A stretch of DNA of 64,000 nt from Paracentrotus lividus (Eukaryota > Echinodermata > Echinoidea > Camarodonta > Echinidae). How positions within the stretch are numbered: the stretch's first letter is position 1; every line of letters starts with the position of its first letter. Positions 49,507 through 59,024 of the stretch are shown one piece after another. Both the position numbers and the translations under genes were made by a program. The stretch spans positions 16,919,150-16,983,149 of the forward strand of contig CALNVZ010000174.1 in assembly GCA_940671915.1 (NCBI GenBank), in the 5' to 3' direction. The notes below the pieces were generated by a model that saw only the letters and a list, made by a program, of their open reading frames with translations, was not told the DNA's origin and ran no database searches.

Positions 49507-49720
49507 CTTTAGTCCAACTTGTGAAAGATTTCCGTAGTTTCTAAGAGTCGGTATCCTTGTATATCACTGTCACGAGAATAATCCAGAGTGATTTCGGCAA
49601 GGTACTGTCACTGATCGCACAAAATCGGTGAATTGTGAAATACAAAATTGCCAGAGCTAGCCGAGATCTAGAGCTCAGTATAATCTGTCTTTGAATTTGC
49701 TTGAATTTGCCATGAGCTGG
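49507..49720 (-). other. Candidate non-coding first exon / promoter of kindlin
   Basis: On the minus strand a good donor, CTAAAG|GTAAAC, lies at 49507. It is preceded by a somewhat CpG-richer stretch with no long open frame. This fits the usual kindlin layout of a non-coding first exon followed by a long intron before the ATG exon, whose possible acceptor edge is 45947. The transcription start cannot be placed. The link to kindlin rests only on position, strand and splice signals. Confidence 0.3.
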
Positions 49721-50835
49721 CGCTATACTAGTCGGTGGAATTCGAGGATGGATAATTTCTGGATTATCATATGATGTGGATCATGAAGCTTTGAAAAATA
49801 AATAATTTTAAATCTAGAACATTGGAGGAAAGGTCTCTTCCCTCCTTGCAAGGCAACCCATTTTAATGTGATTTAAAGACCATCTACTTGAAACATGTTA
49901 AAGTATTTGGGATAAATAAGTTTGTGAGATATGAGTGATATGGTGGGGTTAACCTACCTAAAAAAAAATAATAATTAAGCACGAGGAAAATAACAGCGTG
50001 CTCAATTAGGTCCATCATTTGATTTTCAATAAACAGGCCCGTAACTAGGGGGGGTTTGGGGGATTCGAACGAACCCCCCCGCTGACCAGCGACCAAGCGG
50101 TCCGCCTATTTACCAAACAAAAAACAAAAAAAAAAAGAAATGTAAATTTTTTTATTTTTTATTGCTGGAGCAATTCTTTTAGGGAATTCCGAACATACAA
50201 AATTTCGACGCCGCTTGCGAATACCCCCATAAGCTAATATCAATTATGAGTACTCTCTTCGAAGGGCGAATGACGCGAAATTTTTTATCCACCGCCCTGC
50301 AACCACCTACTCCCCCCCCACCGCCCCCCCCCCCCCCCCCCACCCCGCCTGTATTTGCAGCGCCAGTCCCCGTGACGTTTAAAAAAAAAATGATGTACCT
50401 TTTGCTTGCCCAGCGTGACGTGAACAAATATTTGGATGACTCTTTTGGTCCCCTTTGCAGATTTCGAACCCTCCGTAAAAATCCTGTTACTTGCCTGAAT
50501 AATGATTAAATCTAATAAGCTATGTTATACTTTTGCAGTAGATCATACCGTAAGATTCATGTCCATCCATCTGCTATCCTCTCCTTATGACATCTGTGAC
50601 GAAAACAGAACTGCATATTATGATAGAGTCCTCTTACAATTAGCGTATGCAAGCGTTGCAACTGACAGCCTTTTTAATATGTAAACGTACGGGTGGTCAA
50701 CTCATCCATTCATTAAAAAATAACACATAAAAATTCTGGGGGGGGGTTCCTAGAATCTTAACATTTATTTTCCAATTCTTATTGTAGGGGGCCAAAAACC
50801 GCCCCGCCACCCCCCCCAAAAAAAAAAAAAGAGGC
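49721..50835. other. No recognised gene; C/G homopolymers
   Basis: Contains long C-rich tracts at about 50309-50348 (including an 18-C run broken by AC and CACC) and near 50806-50817, plus a G-rich patch at 50738-50746. These have G-quadruplex potential on one strand. Open frames crossing them are low-complexity artefacts. Confidence 0.5.
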
Positions 50836-50837
50836 TA

Positions 50838-51060
50838 TGCAGGAATTCGCTATTCCCATGAGCTTAATGAATTTAATGATTTTTAGTGAGTTCCTGCATA
50901 ACCTCTGTCATTTTTACATCCTTGACAAAAGTGGGCAGGATATGAACTTTCTTTACATAATAAACCGTTCCCCCAAGAACCCTATATATTAAATTGGCAG
51001 CCGTTTGAAAAGTGTATATTGGCAGTAGTCTTTGGATTAACAACACACCTATTTGGGTCT
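50838..51060. repeat. Diverged relative of the 31.4-32.1 kb foldback element
   Basis: TGCAGGAATTCGCTATTC, AAAAGTGGGCA, CCCCCAAGAACCCTATATAT and TTTGAAAAGTGTATA match landmarks in the arms of the element at 31382-32075. A short internal inverted pair (GGCTATGCAGGAATTC against GAGTTCCTGCATAACC) is present. The copy is incomplete and lacks clear ends. Confidence 0.6.
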
Positions 51061-51463
51061 GTCGGTGCAGACTAGTCACCAGTATGCCACGTACGTTTTG
51101 GCAAACAGATTCGCCCTAAGCGAATTCGCCAATTATAAAATCGCTCTTCATCTATGATAATAGAGTTTTATTTAATTGTGTTCCACACGATTTATTGAAT
51201 TTATTGGTTAGGCTATTTGCTTTTTCTGTCTCTGTCTCTGCCTCAACTTTTCTACACTATGGGTTTTTTGTCAGTGACTTGGGTCCGACAAATTTAATGG
51301 TTATAGTTTCTCTTAAAAGGTAATTTTGTAGTGCCATTAGTGATAATGAATTAAAAAAAATTAATAAAAAAAATACGCTTTTATTATATGCACTGTTATT
51401 GTTACGATCCCTCTGTTTGCATATAGTCAGTTGTGTGATCTTTTTCTTTTCTTTTTTTTCCCC

Positions 51464-51467
<4 letters not shown>

Positions 51468-51509
<42 letters not shown>
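51468..51509 (+). repeat. 42-base poly-T tract
   Basis: Uninterrupted thymine run in a polypyrimidine context. Shortly after it (51549-51600) comes ATTTATATCGCGTCTTTCCC followed by AAATGGCCCAAAGTGCTCAC, which resembles the 3' tail sequence of dispersed invertebrate retroelements. That resemblance is from memory and weak. Confidence 0.85.
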
Positions 51510-51700
51510 CTTTCAGTTGTTCTTCCATTTTGTGTTCTTTTGCATAATACCCAATATTTATATCGCGTCTTTCCCAAATGGCCCAAAGTGCTCACAATAA
51601 TAAAATATGATCTTCTGTTTCTTCACCTTAAAAAAAAACAATCAATCATTATAAAAAGGTATCAACATCATGGTAGCTAGGCCTTTACAATCGGACGTTG

Positions 51701-52311
51701 AAGGGGAATATATCCCCTCAGAGATATTTGGCTTCAATGCTTGGAGACTAACTAAAAAAACATATTATCAAAAGATTTTTAAAAAACTCAAGGCAGTGAA
51801 TAAGAGAGATATGATTTTTTAGAATTTGAGATCATGTATATGGAGATTCTCGAATTGGCAACGCGACCATTATGTGTGATGTCGTGATGTCATGAAGGGA
51901 GGATTTTCCTTTATTTATTTTATACACGTATTACTAAATTAATCTCTTTTCTCAATTCTAAAGGTAGAATACCGAATCTTTTAATGTAATGACATGTTAA
52001 TATATTAAATACATATTAAATCATGCACTCACAATCACTTTTAATATAAGAATGGGAATAAAGTGACATTTTGAGTAGTTTTTGTACATGGACACCATAA
52101 TTATGGATAGTTCTCCCTGTACGTATGATATCACGCATGTTGAGCGAGTTACCATGATTTGAGATTTCCCATATCATCAGAGATCTCAACTTTCAAATCC
52201 TCATAACTTCCTTGTTATCTGATTTTTACCAAATCTTCACAGATGTGCTTATTTGATTTTTCTGCATCCACAGTAGGCCAACTGTCTATAAAAGGACAAT
52301 TCTCCTTTAAA
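51701..52311. mobile_element. ~610-bp diverged foldback element
   Basis: The left part (AAGGGGAATATATCC) and the complement of the right part (AAAGGAGAATTGTCC) pair loosely. The inner modules pair better: TTGGCAACGCGACCATTATG, then TGTGATGTCG on the left, against a right-hand block with TATGATATCACGCATGTTGAG. It shares the module order (AAGTTATG, GGAGATTCTC-like, GGCAAC, TGTGATGTCA) with the elements at 23966-24549 and 62376-63222. Ends are approximate. Confidence 0.55.
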
Positions 52312-52570
52312 GATGCACGTTCCTCATAGTGTAGAGGGAGTTCAAAATACGCACGCGGTAACGAACGTTGCAAGCTGCCCATTCATACCAACGATGTGCG
52401 ACTCTTACGCAGTGGTCCACAAACCGAAAGCTAGAACGCCCGAACGGTGCCGAAGTCATGAGCCAATTTGTTATCGGCCTTGATTCGACTGCTCGCATGC
52501 TCGGATGCATATATGCATATACATCTCGAGCTCCGGACACTGATACAGTGCTTTTTACACACACACACAC
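52312..52570. other. CpG-rich left flank of the giant foldback element
   Basis: CpG is markedly denser than in surrounding DNA (ACGCACGCGGTAACGAACG, GAACGCCCGAACGGTGCCG). Ends in an AC microsatellite at about 52557-52570. Not homologous to the right flank, although both contain ATTGGCT when read outward. No exon can be supported. Confidence 0.45.
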
Positions 52571-52584
52571 GCTTAGACCGGCAG

Positions 52585-52698
52585 CTAGGAGACATCCGAG
52601 TAGATGAACGAGGTACCAGTAGCAGAGTATTGGAATATATGGGGAGGAATCCCACATTTACTAAACCCAACGTCTGGCAGTGCATCCCTGCTGCATAA
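52585..52698 (+). other. Shared terminal open frame, left end of foldback element
   Basis: Reading inward, the last part of this frame is GDIRVDERGTSSRVLEYMGR, then NPTFTKPNVWQCIPAA and a stop codon. The identical 36-residue tail occurs at the other end of the element on the minus strand. The sequences upstream of it differ between the two ends. I do not recognise the peptide. It may be a captured exon fragment, or only a consequence of the near-identical DNA. Confidence 0.4.
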
Positions 52699-55600
52699 GG
52701 TCCCTAGGGCCTTTCTAAAGGGCCCAAAAAATGCATTCGATTAGATGAGCGAGGTACCGCTTCAAACCCATAACAGATTTTCCGGCTCAATTCACTGAAT
52801 TCGAAATGACGATTGACAGACAAAATTTCTGCTGCAATGTGCCCGCCAGACGCCCCCAAAGGGCCTTAAAATTGGGCATCGATTAGATGAAGGAGATACC
52901 ACTTGAAAGTGATTTCAGATGAAAGTATGAATACCAAAAAGCACAGAATGAGCAACGACAGAAAAAATTTCTGCTGCAAAGTGCCCGCCAGAAGCCCCCA
53001 AAGTGCGGCCCAATTGCCCCCTATCATAGTGTGATTTCTGCAGTTGAATGATGTCGTTGAGACGTTTTATGTAAGGTACTGCACGAAACCAAGTTTGACT
53101 GAAAGGTGTGGGTAATCTAAAAAATGTTTACAAACTCAAATGCCGAAGGAACGCTCGAAACCCCCCCCCCTCGAAAAAAAGGAAAAAAGGAGGGGCCTCG
53201 AATTTCCTCTCGATCAAACATGGGAGATACTACTTGAAATGAATTTCAAATTAATACATGTACACCCAAAGCACATATTAACCAACGCCACAACATTTTT
53301 CTGCTGCAAATTAAGTGCCCGCCAGACGCCCCCAAAACGACCTAATTGACCCATACAAATAATATAAGCAGTTGAAACCTTTTATTTAAGGTAGTACATG
53401 TAACCAAGTTTGAGTGGTAGGGTATAGTCGAAGAGAGTGGGAGTTACTACTTGAAATGTATTTTGAATTAATACCTGAACACCACAAAGCACATAGTGAC
53501 CAACGCCACAACATTTTTCTGCTGCAAAGTGCCCGCCAGACGCCCCAAATATAACCAAATAGCACCCTGTGGTAAAATTTGTGCAGTTGAAGCCTACATA
53601 AAAAAAAACAAGTTTCAATGGTGCCGGTATAGTCTAATAGAGTTGGAGATACTACTTGAAATGAATTTCTAAATAATATATGAACACTACAAAGCACAGA
53701 ATGAGCAACGCCAGACATTTTTCTGCTGCAAAGTGCCCGCCAGACGCCCCTAAAATACGACCTAATTGCCCCGTATAGTACAATTTGTGCGATATCATTG
53801 AAACCATTAAGGTAGTACACGAAACAATTTTGTTAATGGTGCGGGTATAGTCTAAGAGAGTGAGAGATACTACTTGAAATGTATTTCAAATGAATACCTG
53901 AACACCACAAAGCACATATTGACCAACGCCACAACATTTTTCTGCTGCAAAGTGCCCGCCAGACGCCCCCAAAATACAACCCAATAGCCCCCTGTGGTAA
54001 AATTTGTGCAGTTTAAGCCTGCATAAAACAAGTTTCAATGGTGCCGGTATAGTCTAATAGAGTTGGAGATACTACTTGAAATGAATTTCTAAATAATATA
54101 TGAACACTACAAAGCACAGAATGAGCAACGCCAGACAATTTTTTGCTGCAAAGTGCCCGCCAGACGCCCCTAAAATACGACCTAATTGCCCGTATAGTAC
54201 AATTTGTGCGATATCATTGAAACCATTAAGGTAGTACACGAAACAATTTTGTTAATGGTGCGGGTATAGTCTAAGAGAGTGAGAGATACTACTTGAAATG
54301 TATTTCAAATGAATACCTGAACACCACAAAGCACATATTGACCAACGCCACAACATTTTTCTGCTGCAAAGTGCCCACCAGACGCCCCCAAAATACGCCC
54401 AATAGCCCCCTGTGGTAAAATTTGTGCAGTTTAAGCCTGCATAAAAACAAGTTTCAATGGTGCCGTATAGTCTAACAGAGTTGGAGATACTACTTGAAAT
54501 GAATTTCACAGTAATATATGACCACCACAAAGCACAGAATGAGCAACGCCAGACATTTTTCTGCTGCAAAGTGCCCGCCAGACGCCCCAAAATACGGCCC
54601 AATAGCCCCTGTGGTAAAATTTGTGCAGTTTAAGACTGCATAAAAACGATTTCAATGGTGCCGTATAGTCTAACAGAGTTGGAGATACTACTTGAAATGA
54701 ATTTCAAATGAATTATGACCACCGCAAAGCACAAATGAGCAACGCCAGACATTTTTCTGCTGCAAAGTGCCCGCCAGACGCCCCAAAATACGCCCAATAG
54801 CCCCTGTGGTAAATTTGTGCAGTTGAAGCCTGCATAAAACAAGTTTCAATGGTGCCGGTATAGTCTAACAGAGTTGGAGATACTACTTGAAATGAATTTA
54901 AAGTAATATATGACACCACAAAGCACAGAATGAGCAACGCCAGACATTTTTCTGCTGCAAAGTGCCCGCCAGACGCCCCTAAAATACGACCTAATTGCCC
55001 CGGATAGTACAATTTGTGCGCATTGAAACCTTTTATTAATAATAATAATAATTAATATATGAGATTCTTATGCGCTAAAACCACAAAAGATAGGCTCTAA
55101 GCGCATGTGCTGCAAAATTAAATAAAAATAAAAAAAATAATAAAAAAAAATGACAACATTACAACAATGTTATTTACGTAAGTACAAGATAATTAGGGAA
55201 AGGTAACAGTGAGACAAAATTAACAAATAATCTAATCATATGCTGAGTATGAAAGATATGTCTTGAAGCTTGCCTAAAGACTTTCGCGGACCTGCTACTG
55301 TGGATCTCTTGAGGGAGAGCATTCCACAGCAGAGTCCAGCGTTAGCGAAGGCCCTTCCCCCCACTGTGATTTGTGTCTAGAAAACTTGAAGCAAACCAGA
55401 ACCCTGAACGTAATGATCCAGCAGGAACATAGAAGTTAAAAATAACACATAATTTGGCAAGCCATGATACAATGAAAGAAAGCAACAGAAGCAACATTAA
55501 GGTAGTACATGAAAACAATTTGTTAATGGTGCGCGGTATAGTCAAGAGAGTGAGAGATACTCTTGAAATGTATTTCAAATAATACCTGAACACCACAAAG

Positions 55601-58030
55601 CACATATTGACCAACGCCACACATTTTTCTGCTGCAAAGTGCCCGCCAGACGCCCCCAAAATACAACCCAATAGCCCCTGTGGTAAAATTTGTGCAGTTA
55701 AGCCTGCATAAAAAACAAGTTTCAATGGTGCCGGTATAGTCTAACAGAGTTGGAGATACTACTTGAAATGAATTTCAAAGTAATATATGACACCACAAAG
55801 CACAGAATGAGCAACGCCAGACATTTTTTCTGCTGCAAAGTGCCCGCCAGACGCCCCCAAAATACAACCCAATAGCCCCCGTGGTAAAATTTGTGCAGTT
55901 TAAGCCTGCATAAAAAAACAAGTTTCAATTGTGCCGGTATAGTCTAACAGAGTGAAGATCTACTTGAAATGAATTTCAAAGTAATATAAACACACAAAGC
56001 AAGCATAAGAACGCCAGACAATTTCTGCTGCAAAGTGCCCGCCAGACGCCCCAAAATACGGCCCAAATTGCCCCTATAGTACAAGTTGTGCGATATCATT
56101 GAAACCATTAAGGTAGTACACGAAACCAATTTGTTAATGGTGCGGGTATAGTCTAACAGAGTGAGAGATACTACTTGAAATGTATTTCAAATTAATACCT
56201 GAACACCACAAAGCACATATTGACCAACGCCACAACATTTTTCTGCTGCAAAGTGCCCGCCAGACGCCCCAAAATACAACCCAATAGCCCCCTGTGTAAA
56301 ATTTGTGCAGTTTAAGCCTGCATAAAAACAAGTTTCAATGGTGCCGTATAGTCTAACAGAGTTGGAGATACTACTTGAAATGAATTTCAAAGTAATATAT
56401 GACCACCACAAAGCACAGAATGAGCAACGCCAGACATTTTTCTGCTGCAAAGTGCCCGCCAGACGCCCCAAAAATACGGCCCAATAGCACCCTGTGGTAA
56501 AATTTGTGCAGTTGAAGCCTACATAAAAAAAAACAAGTTTCAATGGTGCCGGTATAGTCTAACAGAGTTGGAGATACTACTTGAAATGAATTTCAAAGTG
56601 ATATATGACCACCACAAAGCACAGAATGAGCAACGCCAGACAATTTTTCTGCTGCAAAGTGCCCGCCAGACCCCCTAAAATACGACCTAATTGCCCCGTA
56701 TAGTACAATTTGTGCGATATCATTGAAACCATTAAGGTAGTACACGAAACAATTTGTTAATGGTGCGGTATAGTCTAAGAGAGTGAGAGATACTACTTGA
56801 AATGTATTTCAAATGAATACCTGAACACCACAAAGCACATATTGACCAACGCCACAACATTTTTCTGCTGCAAAGTGCCCGCCAGACGCCCCCAAAATAC
56901 AACCCAATAGCCCCCTGTGGTAAAATTTGTGCAGTTTAAGCCTGCCTAACAAGTTTCAATGGTGCCGGTATAGTCTAACAGAGTTGAGATACTACTTGAA
57001 ATGAATTTCAAAGTAATATATGACCAACACAAAGCACAGAATGAGCAACGCCAGACAATTTTTCTGCTGCAAAGTGCCCGCCAGACGCCCCTAAATCACG
57101 ACCTAATTGCCCCGTATAGTACAATTTGTGCGATATCATTGAAACCATTAAGGTAGTACACGAAACCAATTTGCTAATGGTGCGGGTATAGTCTAAGAGA
57201 GTTAGAGATTACTACTTGAAATGTATTTTAAATTAATACCTGAACACCACAAAGCACATTTTGACCAACGCCACAACATTTTTTCTGCTGCAAAGTTTAA
57301 GCCTGCATAAAAACAAGTTTCAATGGTGCTGGTATAGTCTAACAGAGTGAAAGATACTACTAGAAATGAATTTCAAGTTAATACATAAATATCACAAAGC
57401 ATTGCATAAGCAACGTCAGACAAATTTCCTGCTGCAAAGTGCCCGCCAGACGCCCCCAAAATACGGCCCAAATTGCACCTCATAGTACAAGTTGTGCAGT
57501 ATAAGCCTACATAAAAATTTCATGGTGCCGGTATAGTCTAACAGAGTAGGAGATACTACTTGAAATGTATTTCAAATTGATACATGAACATCACAAAGCA
57601 TAGCATAAGCAACGCCAGACAATTTTTCTGCTGCATAGTGCCCGCCAGACGCCCCTAAAATACGAACTAATCGCCCCGTGTAGCACAAGTTTAGCGGTTG
57701 AAACCTTTTATCATGTTTATTATACCATGTATACATAATAAACCCAGTTTGAATGGTGCGCGTGTGGGTATACTCTAACATTGTGGGAGATACAACTTGA
57801 AATGAATTTCAAAGTAATACATCAACACTACAAAGTACATAATGAGCAACGCCAGACAATTATTCTGCTGCAAAGTGCCCGCCAGACGCCCCCAAAGTGC
57901 GGCCCAAGTTGACTCTCATAGTAGTTTTGAGCAGTTGAAACCTACATAAAACCCATGGTGCGGGTACAGTCTAAAAAAGTGGGAGATACTATTTGAAATG
58001 AATTTTAGATTAATAAATGTACACCACAAA
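52587..58030. repeat. Left satellite arm: about 22 units of ~200 bp
   Basis: The landmark GTGCCCGCCAGACGCC marks units near 52839, 52981, 53312, 53530, 53737, 53959, 54152, 54372, 54570, 54768, 54961, 55640, 55840, 56036, 56253, 56452, 56658, 56873, 57072, 57439, 57641 and 57868. Two unit types alternate in places. Type A has CAACCCAATAGCCCCCTGTG and CCTGCATAAAAACAAG. Type B has GACCTAATTGCCCCGTATAG and CATTGAAACCATTAAGG. This gives a higher-order period near 420 bp (B units at 53758 and 54178). Reading frames here shift between units and are not taken as genes. Confidence 0.9.
55037..55500 (-). mobile_element. LINE 3'-end fragment inserted in the left satellite arm
   Basis: On the minus strand it encodes LLWNALPQEIHSSRSAKVFR then QASRHIFHTQHM. 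This matches the LWNxLPxxI...F...L pattern at the C-terminus of many non-LTR reverse transcriptase proteins (CR1, L2 and Jockey types). The 3' end is an ATT microsatellite tail (plus-strand TTATTAATAATAATAATAAT). The flanking satellite resumes at ATTAAGGTAGTACATG. It is a 5'-truncated, defective copy. The clade is not decided. Confidence 0.75.
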
Positions 58031-58800
58031 TCGACTAACAATAGAACACTGCAGTTGAAACATTTTATTTCGGGTACTACATGAAACAAAATTTGAATGG
58101 ATGCTGCCGAACACTACAGAAGGGCCGCCACACTATTTGCCCTTGATCAAACAAAGGATATGCTACTTAAAGTAAATTTCAAATCAATACATGGAAACCA
58201 TTAGCATACAACGGTTACCGTCAGATAAATTCCTCGAAGAAAAGCAAAAACAAGAAGTATGAACAAAAATGTCCATTGTAGTCGTAGTTTAATATTTAAG
58301 GAACCACATTAAAAAAAAATGTTACCTAAGAGCCCCCAGAAGCCCCTGTCCCTCCAAAAAAGGGCCCCTCGAATTTGTCCTTGATCAAACGTAGGAATAC
58401 TACTTAATTAATGCATGAACACCGCCAGTGTGAACACTGCTCCGAAACGCTCGCGAGGCGAGATGCCTCCAAAAATGGGGCCTAATTGCCCCTGTCTGTA
58501 CCAATTTTGTCGAATTCGAAAGCTTTCAGTTACTCCCTAAACGTCCTTCACTTTTTAATCATGTTGTCCAAGAAGCCCGAGGATTGCCCCCCCCCCCGAA
58601 AAAAAAGTACCGCTGTACTTTCCCCTAGATTAAGCGAAGGAGATTCTTTAAAGTTAATTTTAATGAATGTAAAGACACCATTAAGCACAAAATTATTAAG
58701 GTCAGATAAATTCTCTATTGCAAAACGCTCGCCACACACCTCCAAAGTGAGCCCCCATTGCCCCTTTAGAAGTAATTCTTAATTTAAAACCTTTCACGCA
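58031..58800. repeat. Degenerate satellite units at the inner end of the left arm
   Basis: Diverged units are recognisable by GATCAAAC, AGGAATACTACTTAATTAATGC, CAATTGCCCC-type and AGCACAAAATTATTAAGGTCAG remnants. They lack the conserved core GTGCCCGCCAGACGCC. No counterpart occurs in the right arm, so these may be the oldest units or sequence outside the duplicated part. Confidence 0.6.
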
Positions 58801-58859
58801 CAGCAAAGCGCTCCACAACCCCCTAAAAAATAATGAAAAACAAAAAATAAACTACAAAA

Positions 58860-59024
58860 AATACCCATTCTATGCATGCGCGTATTCTGGGGGGGGGGCG
58901 CCTCGGGGCCCGGGCCCCCCGGGGGGGGGGGCGCCCGAAGGGCGCCAAATGACCAAAGGGGGCGCCAAATAGACCCAAAAGTAAAAAAAAAAAAAAAAAA
59001 AATCGATTTAATGATATCGACAAA
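58860..59024 (+). other. G/C-rich junction ending in 19-base poly-A
   Basis: Between the arms lies a G-run and GGGCGCC-rich inverted sequence (about 58890-58972) followed by a poly-A run of 19 at about 58984-59002. The right arm begins within a type B unit just after it. The poly-A suggests a retroposed fragment inserted at the centre, but no source is recognised. Confidence 0.45.

Noticed and set aside
51257..51680. Lysine- or phenylalanine-rich frames across the poly-T tract
   Set aside because: Created by the 42-base homopolymer; not coding.
53382..57781. Minus-strand open frames with CALWCSG / AGTLQQKN-type repeats across the left satellite arm
   Set aside because: They are translations of ~200-bp satellite units, shift frame from unit to unit, and appear on the opposite strand in the inverted arm. 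No domain is recognisable.
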